DNA of 64,000 nt from contig NZ_PGDQ01000017.1 of assembly GCF_003073135.1 (NCBI RefSeq), positions 62,001-126,000 of the forward strand. Reading direction: 5' to 3'. Below are positions 52,167 through 62,277 of the stretch, piece by piece. Each line of letters begins with the position of its first letter. Position 1 is the first letter of the stretch. The notes under the pieces were generated by a model that saw only the letters and a program-made list of their open reading frames with translations, was not told the origin of the DNA and made no database searches. The DNA comes from Euzebya rosea. Its GTDB lineage: Bacteria > Actinomycetota > Nitriliruptoria > Euzebyales > Euzebyaceae. The translations under genes were made by a program, and so were the position numbers.

Positions 52167-54123
52167 GCCCGGGCGGACTGGAGGACGCTGCTCCTCCCTC
52201 GTCGGGCTCCTGCGCCCTCTCGGTGACCCAGCCACGGGCCCATTTGATGGCCTCCGCCACGGGCATGGCCGGGGCGAACCCCCAGCCCTGGCCATGTGTG
52301 GCCCCGAGCTCGGTCAGCTGGGCGATCTGCTCGTCGGTCTCCAGTCCCTCGGCGACCACCGGCAGGCCGAGCTGCTCGGTCATGTGCAGCACACCACGCA
52401 GCACCGCGAGGCCGGTGGGTGTCTCCGTGGCGCCGGTGGTGATGGTTCGGTCGAGCTTGAGCTGGTCCAGCGGGAAGGTGCCCAGGTAGCTCAAGGAGGA
52501 GTAACCGGTCCCGAAGTCGTCCAGGCTGATGCCGATGCCGCGGTGGTGGAGGGCCTGGAGGGTCGCGCGGCCCTGTCCCGCGGGGTCGAGCAGGATGCCC
52601 TCGGTGACCTCGATCACGAGGGCGCTGGCCGGCAGGTCGTAGCGGCGGAGGACCTGGTCCACCGTGCTCATGAACTCTGCCCGGGCGAGCTGCAGCGGGG
52701 AGGTGTTGACGGCCACCTTCACCGGTGTGCCGAGCAGGTCCCGCATCCAGGCGATCGCCTGGCACGACAGCTCGAGCACCACGTTGCCGAGCTCCACGAT
52801 GAGCCCCGTCTCCTCGGCGACATGCACGATCCGGTCGGGACGGACCCATCCGCGAACGGGGTGTTCCCAGCGCAGCAACGCCTCGAACGACGACGGCCGG
52901 TTGGTCGCGAGGTCCATGATCGGCTGGAGGTGGACCTCGATCAGCCCCGAACGGAGAGCGCTGCGCAGGTCGCTCTCCAGCAGCAGGCGTTCGACGGCGG
53001 CATCACCCATCTCGTCGTCGAAGAGGACGACGCGGTTCCGTCCGCCGGTCTTCGCCTCGTACAGCGCCGCATCGGCGTCGCGCAGCACGTCCTCGGCCGC
53101 CTTGCCGCTGTCGACCACGGTCGCGATGCCGATGCTGGCCGTGACGGTCAGCTCGTAGCCGGCCACGACGATCGACTGGTTGAGCGCGGCAACCATGGCG
53201 TCGGCGACCACGGCCGGTCCGGGGCCCTCCTCGACGTAGGGAGCGAGGACCACGAACTCGTCACCGCCGAACCGGCTGAGTGTCGTGTGGCTCGGCAGCG
53301 CATCGACCCAGCGCTTGGCGACGGCCGCGATCAGCAGGTCTCCGGTGTGGTGGCCGAGGCTGTCGTTGACGACCTTGAGGCGGTCGAGGTCGCAGTAGAG
53401 GACCGAGATCGGATGTGTGGGGGAGGCATGGCGCAGCGCGGTCCGCAGGTCGGTCACCAGCGTCGCACGGCTCGGCAGGCCGGTGAGCGGATCGAACAGG
53501 GCCAGCCGCTCGAGCTCCTGCTCGGCCTTGCGTCGATCGGTGACGTCCCGGAAGGTCACGACCATGCCGTGCACATCGGGGTCACCGCGTCGGTCGACGA
53601 CGGCTGCGTTGATCCAGGCCGTCCGGCCGTCCGGCAGTCGCACCCTGCCCTCCCACGGCGTCGAACTGCCCGGGTGTGCGAGCGCGCCCTCCATCGCGGC
53701 CAGGGCGCTGGCTCGATCGCTCTCGTGCACCAGGTCCAGCAGGCGGGTCCCGGCCATCTCGGAGGTCCCAACCGGCATCCCGGCCACCGCCCCGACCACC
53801 TCGGTCACCAGGCCGTGGTCGTTGCAGATCACGACCTGGTCGGCGACGTCCCCGAGGAGGGTCTGCAGGCGGCGGCGGTCGCTGTCGACGGCGTCGACGA
53901 GCGTCCTGTGCTCGTGGGTCACGCGGGCGGCACGCCATGTCAGCAGGCCGACGGCGAGCACCAGGGAAGCGGCTGCCGGTGGGGCCAGCCCGCCGCGCAG
54001 GGCAACCGCGACGACCGTGGCGAAGCAGGCTGTCCAGACCGGGGTCAGGCGCCAGCGGTCCCACGTCCGCGCCAACGACGAACGCGCCGGACGACGAGCC
54101 ATCGCAGGGGAACGAGAACGCAT
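52147..54123 (-). CDS. PAS-GGDEF-EAL cyclic-di-GMP regulator
   Basis: 658 residues. Two short membrane helices (about 30-60), PAS-like domain (about 80-205), GGDEF domain with SRFGGDEFVVL, and EAL domain with FEALLRW, VIEVTEGILLD, DDFGTGYSSLSYLGTFPLDQLK and EGLETDEQ. Both catalytic signatures are intact, so it may make and/or degrade cyclic-di-GMP. It lies 37 bp downstream of a close paralog on the same strand. Start ATG 54123; ATG 54102 is possible. Confidence 0.93.
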   Translation of the reverse strand: MRSRSPAMARRPARSSLARTWDRWRLTPVWTACFATVVAVALRGGLAPPAAASLVLAVGLLTWRAARVTHEHRTLVDAVDSDRRRLQTLLGDVADQVVICNDHGLVTEVVGAVAGMPVGTSEMAGTRLLDLVHESDRASALAAMEGALAHPGSSTPWEGRVRLPDGRTAWINAAVVDRRGDPDVHGMVVTFRDVTDRRKAEQELERLALFDPLTGLPSRATLVTDLRTALRHASPTHPISVLYCDLDRLKVVNDSLGHHTGDLLIAAVAKRWVDALPSHTTLSRFGGDEFVVLAPYVEEGPGPAVVADAMVAALNQSIVVAGYELTVTASIGIATVVDSGKAAEDVLRDADAALYEAKTGGRNRVVLFDDEMGDAAVERLLLESDLRSALRSGLIEVHLQPIMDLATNRPSSFEALLRWEHPVRGWVRPDRIVHVAEETGLIVELGNVVLELSCQAIAWMRDLLGTPVKVAVNTSPLQLARAEFMSTVDQVLRRYDLPASALVIEVTEGILLDPAGQGRATLQALHHRGIGISLDDFGTGYSSLSYLGTFPLDQLKLDRTITTGATETPTGLAVLRGVLHMTEQLGLPVVAEGLETDEQIAQLTELGATHGQGWGFAPAMPVAEAIKWARGWVTERAQEPDEGGAASSSPPGLSDDRP

Positions 54124-54160
54124 GCCCACTGGATCGTCCTCGAGGTGGGGGACTTGAGGT

Positions 54161-56857
54161 TCAGGAGCGGAGTTCGGGCGACACGGTCAGCCGTGGCGCG
54201 GCAGGCGTGCCATCCGCACACCTGGTCAACGCCCAGGCGAGGGCCTCGTCGGGGTCCATGGCACGTGCGTAGTGCCACCCCTGACCCAGCGTGGCACCCA
54301 GTCGGCTGAGGCGTCGCACGTCGGCGAGGTTCTCGAGTCCTTCCGCCACGACCGGCAGACCGAGGTTCTCGGTGATCTGGATGATGCCGGCCAGCACGGC
54401 GGCACCCGTCACCGTCGCGGCGGTGCCCGTCACCAGGGTCCTGTCCAGCTTCAGCTGGTCCAGCGGGAAGGTCCCGAGGTAGCTGAGCGAGGAGTAGCCC
54501 GTCCCGAAGTCGTCCAGGCTGATGGAGACGCCCTGCATGTGCAGGTCCCGCAGGGTCCCCCTTGCGAGTCCCTCCTCGTCGAGCAGGATGCTCTCGGTGA
54601 CCTCCAGCACCAGCGCGTCGGCCGGCAGCCCGTGGCGATCGAGTGTCGCGCGGACCGTGTCACCGAAGTCGGGCCGCAGCAGCTGAAGGGCGGAGGTGTT
54701 CACCGCCACCCGGATGGATTCGCCGGTCATGCGCCGTATCCGCGCGATGGCCTCGCACGCCAGGTCCAGGACCAGCTCGCCGAGCGGGATGATCAGCCCG
54801 GTCTCCTCCGCGAGGGAGATGATGGTCGGGGCCGGCACCGATCCCCGTTCCTCGGTGCGCCAGCGCACGAGGGCTTCGAAGGACTCCGGGATCCCAGTCG
54901 CCAGCTCGACGATGGGCTGCAGGTGGACCTCGACGCCCCCGGTGCGCAGGGCCGTCCTGAGCTCCTGCTCGAGGTGCAGCCGCTCGAGCACCCGTCGGCG
55001 CATCGCCGGGTCGAACTCCTTGATCTGGTTGCGTCCCGCGGCCTTGGCTTCGTACATCGCCGCGTCGGCGTCCCGTAGGGCCTCGTCGACCGTGGCGCCG
55101 GCGACGGTGAGCGTGGTCACGCCGATGGAGGCACCCACCGTCATCTCGTGGTCAGCGATCTGCAGCGGCAGCCGGAGGTCACGCAGCAGCGTCTCGGCGA
55201 ACTCCATCGCGTCGAGGCGACCCCGTTCGTGGGGATAGCACACGACGAACTCGTCCCCGCCGAAGCGGCTGAGGGTCGCGCGGGGCGGCAGCAGCGCAGT
55301 CCACCGGTCGGCGACGGCCGCGATCACCTCGTCCCCGACGTGATGTCCGAGGCTGTCGTTCACGAGCTTCAGTCGGTCCAGGTCGCAGTACAGCAGCGAC
55401 ACCGGACAGGTCTCCGAGGCGGTCTCGAGCTGCTCGGCAGCGATCGACCGGAGCGTCTCGCGGCTGGCCAGGCCCGTGAGCTGGTCGTACATCGCCCGTC
55501 GTCGCAGGTCCTCCTGGGCCAGCCGACGATCGGTGATGTCCCTGAAGGTGACGACCAGCCCACCGACCGTGGGATCGTCGAACCGGTCGACCATCGTGCC
55601 CTCGATCCACCGGACCACGTCGCCGAAGCGAAGCCGCAGCTCCTGGGTCTCCGACACGCCGGGCTGTCGGGCCGCCCGGGCCATGCCCTCGTGCATCCTC
55701 GCCACTTCGTCGGGGTGGACGGTGTCCAGCAGGCACGTGCCCACGATCGCCGACGGGCCGTCGTCCTCGGCCCGTCCGACATGACGGGTCACCACGAACT
55801 CGCGGTCCACGATCAAGATCTGGTCCTGGACGTCGTGCAGCAGTGTGCGCAACCGTTCGCGGTCCATCCCCAGGCGCATGTTGAGCGACCGTTCGTGGCG
55901 AACCATGCCCACGATGCGGGTCATCAGCGTCAGTCCGGCCACGAAGACCAGGGCGACCTCGACGATGTCGAGCCCAGCCTCCGGCCGGAACCGCCTGACG
56001 ACGGTGTGCACGACGTAGCTGGAGATGGTCGCCGCCATCGGTGCCCACCAGCGCAGGGTCATCGGTTCACGGTCGACGGCGGGTCGGTATCCGCTCGCCG
56101 CGACCCACACGACCCCGACGAGCGCGATGCCACCGGCGAGCATGAGCCCTGTCCCCGCCGCGTCGTCGGCGTAGGCGCCCCCGGTCAGGCTGTCGGGAGA
56201 GACGATGATCGCCACGGCCTCCAGGGAGAACCCGAGGGCCATCATCCAGCGCACGCGGTTGATGTGTCCGCCGCGGCCGGTCAGCAGGGCCAGGGTCGCC
56301 ACCGCGAACACGAAGCAGACGAACCCGAGGGGTACCAGCGACGGAAGCTCGAAGGTCTCGCCCGGCGGGGGCTGGAAGCGCATCTCCCAGGCCCAGAACG
56401 TGGCGGACACCGCCACCAGCGCGCTGTCGAGCAGGTCCTCGCGGCGGGCGTGGCGCAGCCCGAGGAGCGACGGCACGGCCCAGGCCACGAGCGGCACCCC
56501 GGCGAGCAGCACCACCAGGTACCCGGCCCTCGTGTCACCCAGCAGCAGGGTGTCGGACCCACCGGCCAGCAACGACAGGCCGAGTCCGACCCCGTAGGCA
56601 CCCCACGCCCGAGCGTCGTCGATCCTCCGCCTGACGCAGACGACCGCGGCCGTGATGCAGAGCACGCCGAGCAGGAGGATCATGGCGGCGTAGCTGCCGC
56701 GCACGACGCCCGCGGACGCGAAGGCCCGCAGGACGAAGGCGGCGACGAGCACGACCACGCCGAGGACCCACAGCCAGCGCTGGCCGTTCCTCGAGCGTTC
56801 CTCGGACTCTTCTGTTGTCCCCGGGCCCCGTTCGCCCCAGCGACGTTGGTACGTCAT
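54161..56857 (-). CDS. Membrane PAS-GGDEF-EAL cyclic-di-GMP regulator (paralog of the next gene)
   Basis: 898 residues. Eight or so N-terminal helices (about 30-305) then PAS (about 335-450), GGDEF (SRFGGDEFVVCYP) and EAL (FEALVRWR, VLEVTESILLD, DDFGTGYSSLSYLGTFPLDQLK, EGLENLADV). Both active-site motifs are intact. The last half is highly similar to the downstream gene, including the same 22-residue run around the EAL DDFGTGYS motif. The multi-helix sensor region is unlike the other protein's short anchor. Start ATG 56857. Confidence 0.93.
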   Translation of the reverse strand: MTYQRRWGERGPGTTEESEERSRNGQRWLWVLGVVVLVAAFVLRAFASAGVVRGSYAAMILLLGVLCITAAVVCVRRRIDDARAWGAYGVGLGLSLLAGGSDTLLLGDTRAGYLVVLLAGVPLVAWAVPSLLGLRHARREDLLDSALVAVSATFWAWEMRFQPPPGETFELPSLVPLGFVCFVFAVATLALLTGRGGHINRVRWMMALGFSLEAVAIIVSPDSLTGGAYADDAAGTGLMLAGGIALVGVVWVAASGYRPAVDREPMTLRWWAPMAATISSYVVHTVVRRFRPEAGLDIVEVALVFVAGLTLMTRIVGMVRHERSLNMRLGMDRERLRTLLHDVQDQILIVDREFVVTRHVGRAEDDGPSAIVGTCLLDTVHPDEVARMHEGMARAARQPGVSETQELRLRFGDVVRWIEGTMVDRFDDPTVGGLVVTFRDITDRRLAQEDLRRRAMYDQLTGLASRETLRSIAAEQLETASETCPVSLLYCDLDRLKLVNDSLGHHVGDEVIAAVADRWTALLPPRATLSRFGGDEFVVCYPHERGRLDAMEFAETLLRDLRLPLQIADHEMTVGASIGVTTLTVAGATVDEALRDADAAMYEAKAAGRNQIKEFDPAMRRRVLERLHLEQELRTALRTGGVEVHLQPIVELATGIPESFEALVRWRTEERGSVPAPTIISLAEETGLIIPLGELVLDLACEAIARIRRMTGESIRVAVNTSALQLLRPDFGDTVRATLDRHGLPADALVLEVTESILLDEEGLARGTLRDLHMQGVSISLDDFGTGYSSLSYLGTFPLDQLKLDRTLVTGTAATVTGAAVLAGIIQITENLGLPVVAEGLENLADVRRLSRLGATLGQGWHYARAMDPDEALAWALTRCADGTPAAPRLTVSPELRS

Positions 56858-56927
56858 GCCCAGCCAATCGGCGGTCGACCAGTCGATGTGAGGGACAGGA
56901 CAGGGACGAACGGGGGCGTCCCCGGCA

Positions 56928-59786
56928 TCAGCCGATGACGAAGCCCTCCGGGAGCCGGTTGGATCCGTCGACCATGACCCGTGTGGGGACGTCGGAGTCC
57001 ATCCAGGTGATGTCGTCGTCGGCCAGGTCGGGGGCCGTGGACTGGGCGTCGTTCTGCCATGTCATCAGGTTGTCCAGGAGGGTGTACCCGTGGTCGGTCA
57101 GGCCGTAGCTGGACAGGCCGTGGGGGTGGAAGTAGGCGGTCGTCGGGAAGGTCAGCACCGACGCGAACGTCCTGACGACACCTGCGCCGACCGGGATCTC
57201 CGCGATCGAGGCCAGGTCGTCGGCACCGTCGGTGGTGGTCACCACGGTGCCGTCCACGCCCGCGAGGGCCTGGGTCGTGATGCCCCAGTTCGGCATGTTG
57301 TCCTCGCCGTCCTCGATGGAGTAGCCGATGGGCAGGGGCTCGGCGGTCTGTCGCCGGCCGCCGGCACCCTCGGCCGCACCCGGGTTGTTGGTCCCGGCCG
57401 CCAGCGGGTGGTCGTAGCCGTTGGAGAACACGGCGTGTCCGGCGTAGACCCCTTCGACGGCCACGTCGTCCAGCGTCAGCCCGATGTCCATGAAGGCCAC
57501 GGCCTGCACGGCGTCGTCGGTCAGCACCACGTTGCCGCCCTGGCGGGCGAAGTCGGCCAGGCGCGCACCCATCGTCTGGGCGTCGCTGGCGGTGTAGGTG
57601 GTCGCCGGCAGGTCCAGCAGCCCCTGGCTGTAGGTCTCGTAGGTGTCGAGGTCGGTCACGAAGCCGGGCAGGAACGCCCCGTCGACCGCGATCACGGTGT
57701 CGAAGTCCGACAGGTCGCGCTCACCCGACAGGACCTCGTCGACGTCGACCGCGGTCAGGGTCGTCCCGCGGGCCAGGTAGGGCTCCAGCTCGGTGAAGAA
57801 GTCCATGTTGGACACGTCGAACGCCGCCTGGACGGGGTCGTCCCACACCGGTGCGGTCGAGATCTCGACCTCGTAGCCGATCCGCATCGGCTGGAGGGTG
57901 TTGGCGATCACGCGGTAGCGGCCGTCGGCCGGGTAGTTCCAGTCGGAGTGGTCACCGGCGACGCGGTAGACCGCCCCGTCGGAGCCGTAGGTCGGCCGTT
58001 CGACCCAGCGCTGGGTGGCGTCGTCGAAGCGCTGGACCCGCACCTCGCCCACGTGGACGGACTGGTGGGTCACGTTCTGGAACCGCACGCTGCCGGAGAT
58101 GCCGGCCACGTAGTACTGGGTGTCCAGCGGACCGAGCTCGCTGCCGTCGTTGTCGACGGTGAACTCCGCCAGCACGGTGTCTCCGGTCCCCGTCATCGTC
58201 GTGCCCGCGATGTCGGGCATGTCCACGGCGTCGGCGGGCGTCGGCCGCACCGTCACGCCGGGGTCGACCAGCCGTCGTGGGTTGACGAGGTAGCCGACGT
58301 TGGTGCCGTCGAGGTCGAACCGGCCGTCGACCGGCTCGAGCTCGAAGTTCAGCATCGAGTAGATCAGGCCCTTGTTGCCGTCGACGTGCAGCTGCTCGGC
58401 TTCGGCCACGTAGCAGGTGCCCACACCGCAGTTGCCGAGGTGAGAGAGCATCATCTCGTTGTCGATGCCGTCGGCGTCGAGGCCGATCGGCGAGTCGATC
58501 CAGTTGCCCAGCGCACCGGTGGCGGTGTACTCGATCGTGTCCCAGATCGTGCCGTACTGCACGCCGTAGGAGCGCTGGTCGCACTGCTCGCCCGGCGGCA
58601 GGTGGGTGTCACCGTTGGGCAGGACCCCGGCGAACTCCACGCACTGCTCGGGGGCGTCGTTGGGCTTGATGATGGGTGACCAGGCCAGCCGGGTCTCGGC
58701 GTCGCGCCACGCCTGCTCGACGAACTCCATGATCCGTTCGTTCTCGTCGTAGGGTCGCTGCGACCCACCGAGCAGCGTGTAGGAGAAGGCGTTGGCCTCG
58801 ACCATGCCGTGCAGGTCGATGCCGCCGGTCCACTCGTCGCTGACCGACTGCAGGGCCCGACCGATGCTGCGGGACTCGCTCTCCGACCACGGGGTGAAGG
58901 ACGGGTCGGTGTAGCCGATCTCCGGCCAGTCGCGGTTGAGGTCCATGCCGTTGCCGTTGAAGCGCTGGAAGGCGGTGCTGCCCTCCTGCACGTCGCCACG
59001 GGTCCACCCGTCGGGGTTGGGCAGGACGAAGTAGCTGACCGAACGCATCATGACCTCGCCGACCGGCAGGTTGCGGGCCAGGCGGCCGCCCTCGGTGGCG
59101 ATCTCGGCGCCCTCGGTCTCCAGCAGCAACCGCTCGGGCTCCTGCGAGGCCCACGTGGCCAGGTCCTCGATCGCCCGGATGCCCCCCTCGGCCCCCGCAC
59201 GTTCGATGCCGTGGATCGACAGCGCCCAGGCGAAGTGGTCGCGCTCGGCCATCGGCACCGGGGCGACCGCATCGCCCAGCAGGCGTGCGTTCTCCGGCGC
59301 GGTGACCCGCACCATGTACAGCGGCCGTTCGTCGCGGCCGCCCAGCTCGGTGCCGTTGCCCTCGGAGTGCCCGTCGCCGAGCTCCTCCTGCAGGACGTCG
59401 TCGAACTCGTCGGTGCGGGACAGGTCGATCAGGTCGACGAAGTCACGCGTGACGTCGAGCTCGTCGGCCATGAACCGCAGGCCGGCGATGGTCTCCTCGA
59501 AGCCGAGGTAGTGGCGGGCGGCGCAGACGGCGTTGCCCTTGGCGAACGGCGACCCGACGCCCGGGTGCGGGGTGTCCTCACCGAGGCCGTTGGCCCAGTA
59601 CGCCTGCGGGTCCGGGAAGACCCGACCGCACAGGGCGTAGGTCTCGGGGTTGTCGGCCACGGGGCTCGCGACGGCCGCCGGGGTCGACGTGGCCAACGGC
59701 GCGAGGGCCACGAGGACCGCCAGCGCGGCGATGAGCGCCAGGGACCGGATGCGCCCGGTACCGGAGAGGATGGATGTGCCCGCCAT
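56928..59786 (-). CDS. Secreted M14-family zinc carboxypeptidase
   Basis: 952 residues. Signal peptide (LALIAALAVLVALAPLATST), then an M14 peptidase domain (about 45-470) with the zinc pair SIHGIERAG (H-x-x-E), LPNPDGWTRG, NGNGMDLNRDWPE (Asn-Arg substrate binding), and the third ligand in GIDLHGMVEAN. The C-terminal 400 residues are beta-rich accessory domains; one near 690-800 resembles a glutamine-amidotransferase-like (ThuA/GATase) unit. The mature enzyme should trim peptides outside the cell. Good start and length for large actinobacterial M14 proteins. Confidence 0.88.
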   Translation of the reverse strand: MAGTSILSGTGRIRSLALIAALAVLVALAPLATSTPAAVASPVADNPETYALCGRVFPDPQAYWANGLGEDTPHPGVGSPFAKGNAVCAARHYLGFEETIAGLRFMADELDVTRDFVDLIDLSRTDEFDDVLQEELGDGHSEGNGTELGGRDERPLYMVRVTAPENARLLGDAVAPVPMAERDHFAWALSIHGIERAGAEGGIRAIEDLATWASQEPERLLLETEGAEIATEGGRLARNLPVGEVMMRSVSYFVLPNPDGWTRGDVQEGSTAFQRFNGNGMDLNRDWPEIGYTDPSFTPWSESESRSIGRALQSVSDEWTGGIDLHGMVEANAFSYTLLGGSQRPYDENERIMEFVEQAWRDAETRLAWSPIIKPNDAPEQCVEFAGVLPNGDTHLPPGEQCDQRSYGVQYGTIWDTIEYTATGALGNWIDSPIGLDADGIDNEMMLSHLGNCGVGTCYVAEAEQLHVDGNKGLIYSMLNFELEPVDGRFDLDGTNVGYLVNPRRLVDPGVTVRPTPADAVDMPDIAGTTMTGTGDTVLAEFTVDNDGSELGPLDTQYYVAGISGSVRFQNVTHQSVHVGEVRVQRFDDATQRWVERPTYGSDGAVYRVAGDHSDWNYPADGRYRVIANTLQPMRIGYEVEISTAPVWDDPVQAAFDVSNMDFFTELEPYLARGTTLTAVDVDEVLSGERDLSDFDTVIAVDGAFLPGFVTDLDTYETYSQGLLDLPATTYTASDAQTMGARLADFARQGGNVVLTDDAVQAVAFMDIGLTLDDVAVEGVYAGHAVFSNGYDHPLAAGTNNPGAAEGAGGRRQTAEPLPIGYSIEDGEDNMPNWGITTQALAGVDGTVVTTTDGADDLASIAEIPVGAGVVRTFASVLTFPTTAYFHPHGLSSYGLTDHGYTLLDNLMTWQNDAQSTAPDLADDDITWMDSDVPTRVMVDGSNRLPEGFVIG

Positions 59787-59874
59787 GTCGATGTCTCGCT
59801 TCGGCTCGTCGATCGATGTCGAGCCGGGAGTTCGACGTGGCGGGGCCGTTCTCCTGCCTGTTCTCCCGTCGGGA

Positions 59875-61509
59875 TCAGGCGGCGTCGAGCGCGTCCTGCA
59901 GCAGCTTTCGGATGATCACGCGGAGGGCAAGCACCTCGTCGGCGCCCTCGAAGATCGACAGCACCCGGGCGTCGACGAAGTAGCGGCTGACCGCGTACTC
60001 CTCGGCGTAGCCGAACCCACCGTGGACCTGCATGGCCTCGCGGGTGACCCATTCGGCGGCCAGGCAGCTGAACGCCTTGACCATGGACGCCTCCATCTGG
60101 CCGGACCCGCTACCGAGCAGCTGCGCCGAGCGGTAGGAGAAGGTCCGGGACGCGGCGATGATGGCCGCCATGCGCCCCAGCTTGGCCTTGGTCAGGCCGT
60201 AGCTGGCCAGCGGGACCCCGAAGACGTGGCGCTCGCCGGCGTAGGTGGCGGCGGCCTCGAAGGCGGCCTGCATCACGCCGGTGGCGCGGGCGGCGGTCTG
60301 CAGGCGCCCGTTGGCGAAGGCGTCCATCTGCAGGTAGAAGCCCTTGCCGAGCTTGTCCTCGCCGCCGACGAGGTTGGCCGCGGGGATGCGGTAGTCCTCG
60401 AAGGAGATCTCGAAGGAGTGCATGCCGCGGTAGCCCAGCGTCGGGATGGCCTTGGCCTCCATGCGGCCACCGAGCGGCGACTCGTACTCCCAGCTGTGGC
60501 CCGGGAAGGACGGCTTCTCGACCACGAACAGGCTGAGGCCCTTGTGCGCCTTCGAGCGGTCCGGGTCGGTCCGCGCGAGCAGCATCAGCAGGTTGGCCTT
60601 GCCGCCGAAGGTGCACCAGGTCTTGACGCCGTTGACGACGTACTCCTCGCCGTCCTTCACGGCCTGCACCTTGATCCCAGCGACGTCGGAGCCGTAGTCG
60701 GGTTCGGTGACCGCGACGCCGCACATGAGCTCACCGGCGGCGATGGCGGGCAGCCACCGCTCCTTCTGCTCCTGCGTCCCGCCGCCGACGAGGGCCTTGG
60801 AGAGGATCTCGGGACGGGTGATCAGCGACCCGGCCACGCCGAGGGAGCCGCGTGAGAGCTCCTCGGTGACCACGACCATCGACATGAAGTCGTTCTCGCT
60901 GTGTCCCTCGGCGAACCCGCCGTGCTCCTCGGGGATCGACAGGCCGAAGCAGCCCATCTCGGCGAGCTCCTCGATGATCTCGTCGGGGATGTCGGCGTCG
61001 TTGCGGTGCACGTGCTCGGCGACGGCCTTGACCTTGGTCTCGGCGAAGTCACGGAAGGTGCCGCGCACCATCGCCATCTCCTCGTTGAGGGCGCTGGGCA
61101 GCTCGGGCGTGCGGCTGACCTCCTCCCCCAGCTCCTCCAGCAGGGCGGTGTCGCGTGCGGCACGGAACGCCGTGGTGAACGCCTCGCCGTGCCAGGCGGC
61201 CTCGGCCGAGAGGGCCCAGTCGGTCTCGCGACCGGCCATCCGGGACGCGAGGTCCGCTGCCATCTCCCCGGCGAAGGCAAGGGTCAGGCGGGCCTGCAGG
61301 TCGCCCTGCGCGCCGTAGTCCAGCATCTGCTCGGCGGCGGCGACGCGCGAGGCGGCGCTGGCCAGGTCGTAGGCCAGCTGCTGCTCGCGGTCGACGAGCT
61401 CGGTGCTGATCCGACCGTCCTTGCTGGCCGACGCCGCCAGCCGTGCGATGGCGCCGTCGACGACCTCGCGTGCGGCGGAGACGATGGTGCGGGCGGTGTC
61501 GAGCGTCAT
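59875..61509 (-). CDS. Acyl-CoA dehydrogenase with helical N-terminal extension
   Basis: 544 residues. The core (about 150-540) has the FAD and substrate loops: MCGVAVTEPDYGSDVAGIKV, YVVNGVKTWCTFGGKAN, GRMEAKAIPTLGYRGMHSFEISFEDYRIP, AMQVHGGFGYAEEYAVSRYFVDARVLSIFEGADEV. The Glu in FEGADE is the expected catalytic base position. An extra 140-residue helical N-terminal part (not in classic 380-residue enzymes) is seen in a known actinobacterial subgroup. ATG 61509 has GAGG 8 bp upstream. Substrate chain length cannot be predicted. Confidence 0.9.
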   Translation of the reverse strand: MTLDTARTIVSAAREVVDGAIARLAASASKDGRISTELVDREQQLAYDLASAASRVAAAEQMLDYGAQGDLQARLTLAFAGEMAADLASRMAGRETDWALSAEAAWHGEAFTTAFRAARDTALLEELGEEVSRTPELPSALNEEMAMVRGTFRDFAETKVKAVAEHVHRNDADIPDEIIEELAEMGCFGLSIPEEHGGFAEGHSENDFMSMVVVTEELSRGSLGVAGSLITRPEILSKALVGGGTQEQKERWLPAIAAGELMCGVAVTEPDYGSDVAGIKVQAVKDGEEYVVNGVKTWCTFGGKANLLMLLARTDPDRSKAHKGLSLFVVEKPSFPGHSWEYESPLGGRMEAKAIPTLGYRGMHSFEISFEDYRIPAANLVGGEDKLGKGFYLQMDAFANGRLQTAARATGVMQAAFEAAATYAGERHVFGVPLASYGLTKAKLGRMAAIIAASRTFSYRSAQLLGSGSGQMEASMVKAFSCLAAEWVTREAMQVHGGFGYAEEYAVSRYFVDARVLSIFEGADEVLALRVIIRKLLQDALDAA

Positions 61510-61653
61510 GGGGCAACCTCGGTTCGGCGTCGGTGGTCGTTGCATTGTTACCTGCCGGTAGCCAGCGGAGAAACCTGACCCCGGTCACAGGGTCCGCGGG
61601 CATGCCGTGGTGGCATCCGGAGAGGCCCGCCGCGGTGGGTGGATGATGGCGTC

Positions 61654-62271
61654 ATGGAGACACTGCAGCCGTTCGAGGGGGCCGCCCGGGCGGTCGAGGC
61701 GTCGATCGCGGCCGTCGCGGACTGGGACGCGCCGGGGCTCGGGGAGTGGTCGGTGGCCGAGCTCGTGGCCCATCTGGTCCGGGCCGCCGACCGGATCACG
61801 CACTACCTCGACCAGCCCGTCGAGGGTGACACGCCGGTGTGCGACCGAGTGGACTACTTCCGCTTCGACCACCGGTCCGCCGCGCCGGGGGTCGCCGACC
61901 GTTCCCGTCAGGACGCGGCGCGGATCGGCACCGCGGCGTTGCCCGCCACCTTCCGTGCTGCCTGGACCGACACGGCTGCAGCCCTGCGCGAGGAACCGTG
62001 CGACCGCCTGCTGGCCACGTTCATGGGTCCCATGGCGCTGGAGGAGTACAGCGCAACCCGGGTGCTGGAGCTGGTGGTGCACGGGCTGGACCTGTGCCGG
62101 GCGCTCGACCTGCCGGAACGAACCGACCCGGCCGCCCTGGCGATGACCGAGGACATCCTGCGGGCCCTGCTCGACGGCGACGGCCCCGAGGGGCTGGAGG
62201 GGGCAGCGTTCGTCATGGCTGCCACGGGACGCGACCCCCATCCGGACCCACGGCTGCCGGTCCTCAGCTGA
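61654..62271 (+). CDS. Maleylpyruvate isomerase-family mycothiol-dependent enzyme (DinB-like)
   Basis: 205 residues. Four-helix DinB/MDMPI-type protein: ADWDAPGLGEWSVAELVAHLVRAADRITHYL is the N-terminal helix pair, with a His in VAHLV. EYSATRVLELVVHGLDLCRAL has the second conserved His, and metal ligands are expected from these. Such enzymes often use mycothiol, but the sequence does not show the thiol or reaction. ATG 61654 is chosen over GTG 61639. Convergent with the kinase gene, 6 bp apart. Confidence 0.8.
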   Translation: METLQPFEGAARAVEASIAAVADWDAPGLGEWSVAELVAHLVRAADRITHYLDQPVEGDTPVCDRVDYFRFDHRSAAPGVADRSRQDAARIGTAALPATFRAAWTDTAAALREEPCDRLLATFMGPMALEEYSATRVLELVVHGLDLCRALDLPERTDPAALAMTEDILRALLDGDGPEGLEGAAFVMAATGRDPHPDPRLPVLS

Positions 62272-62277
62272 AGGTCG

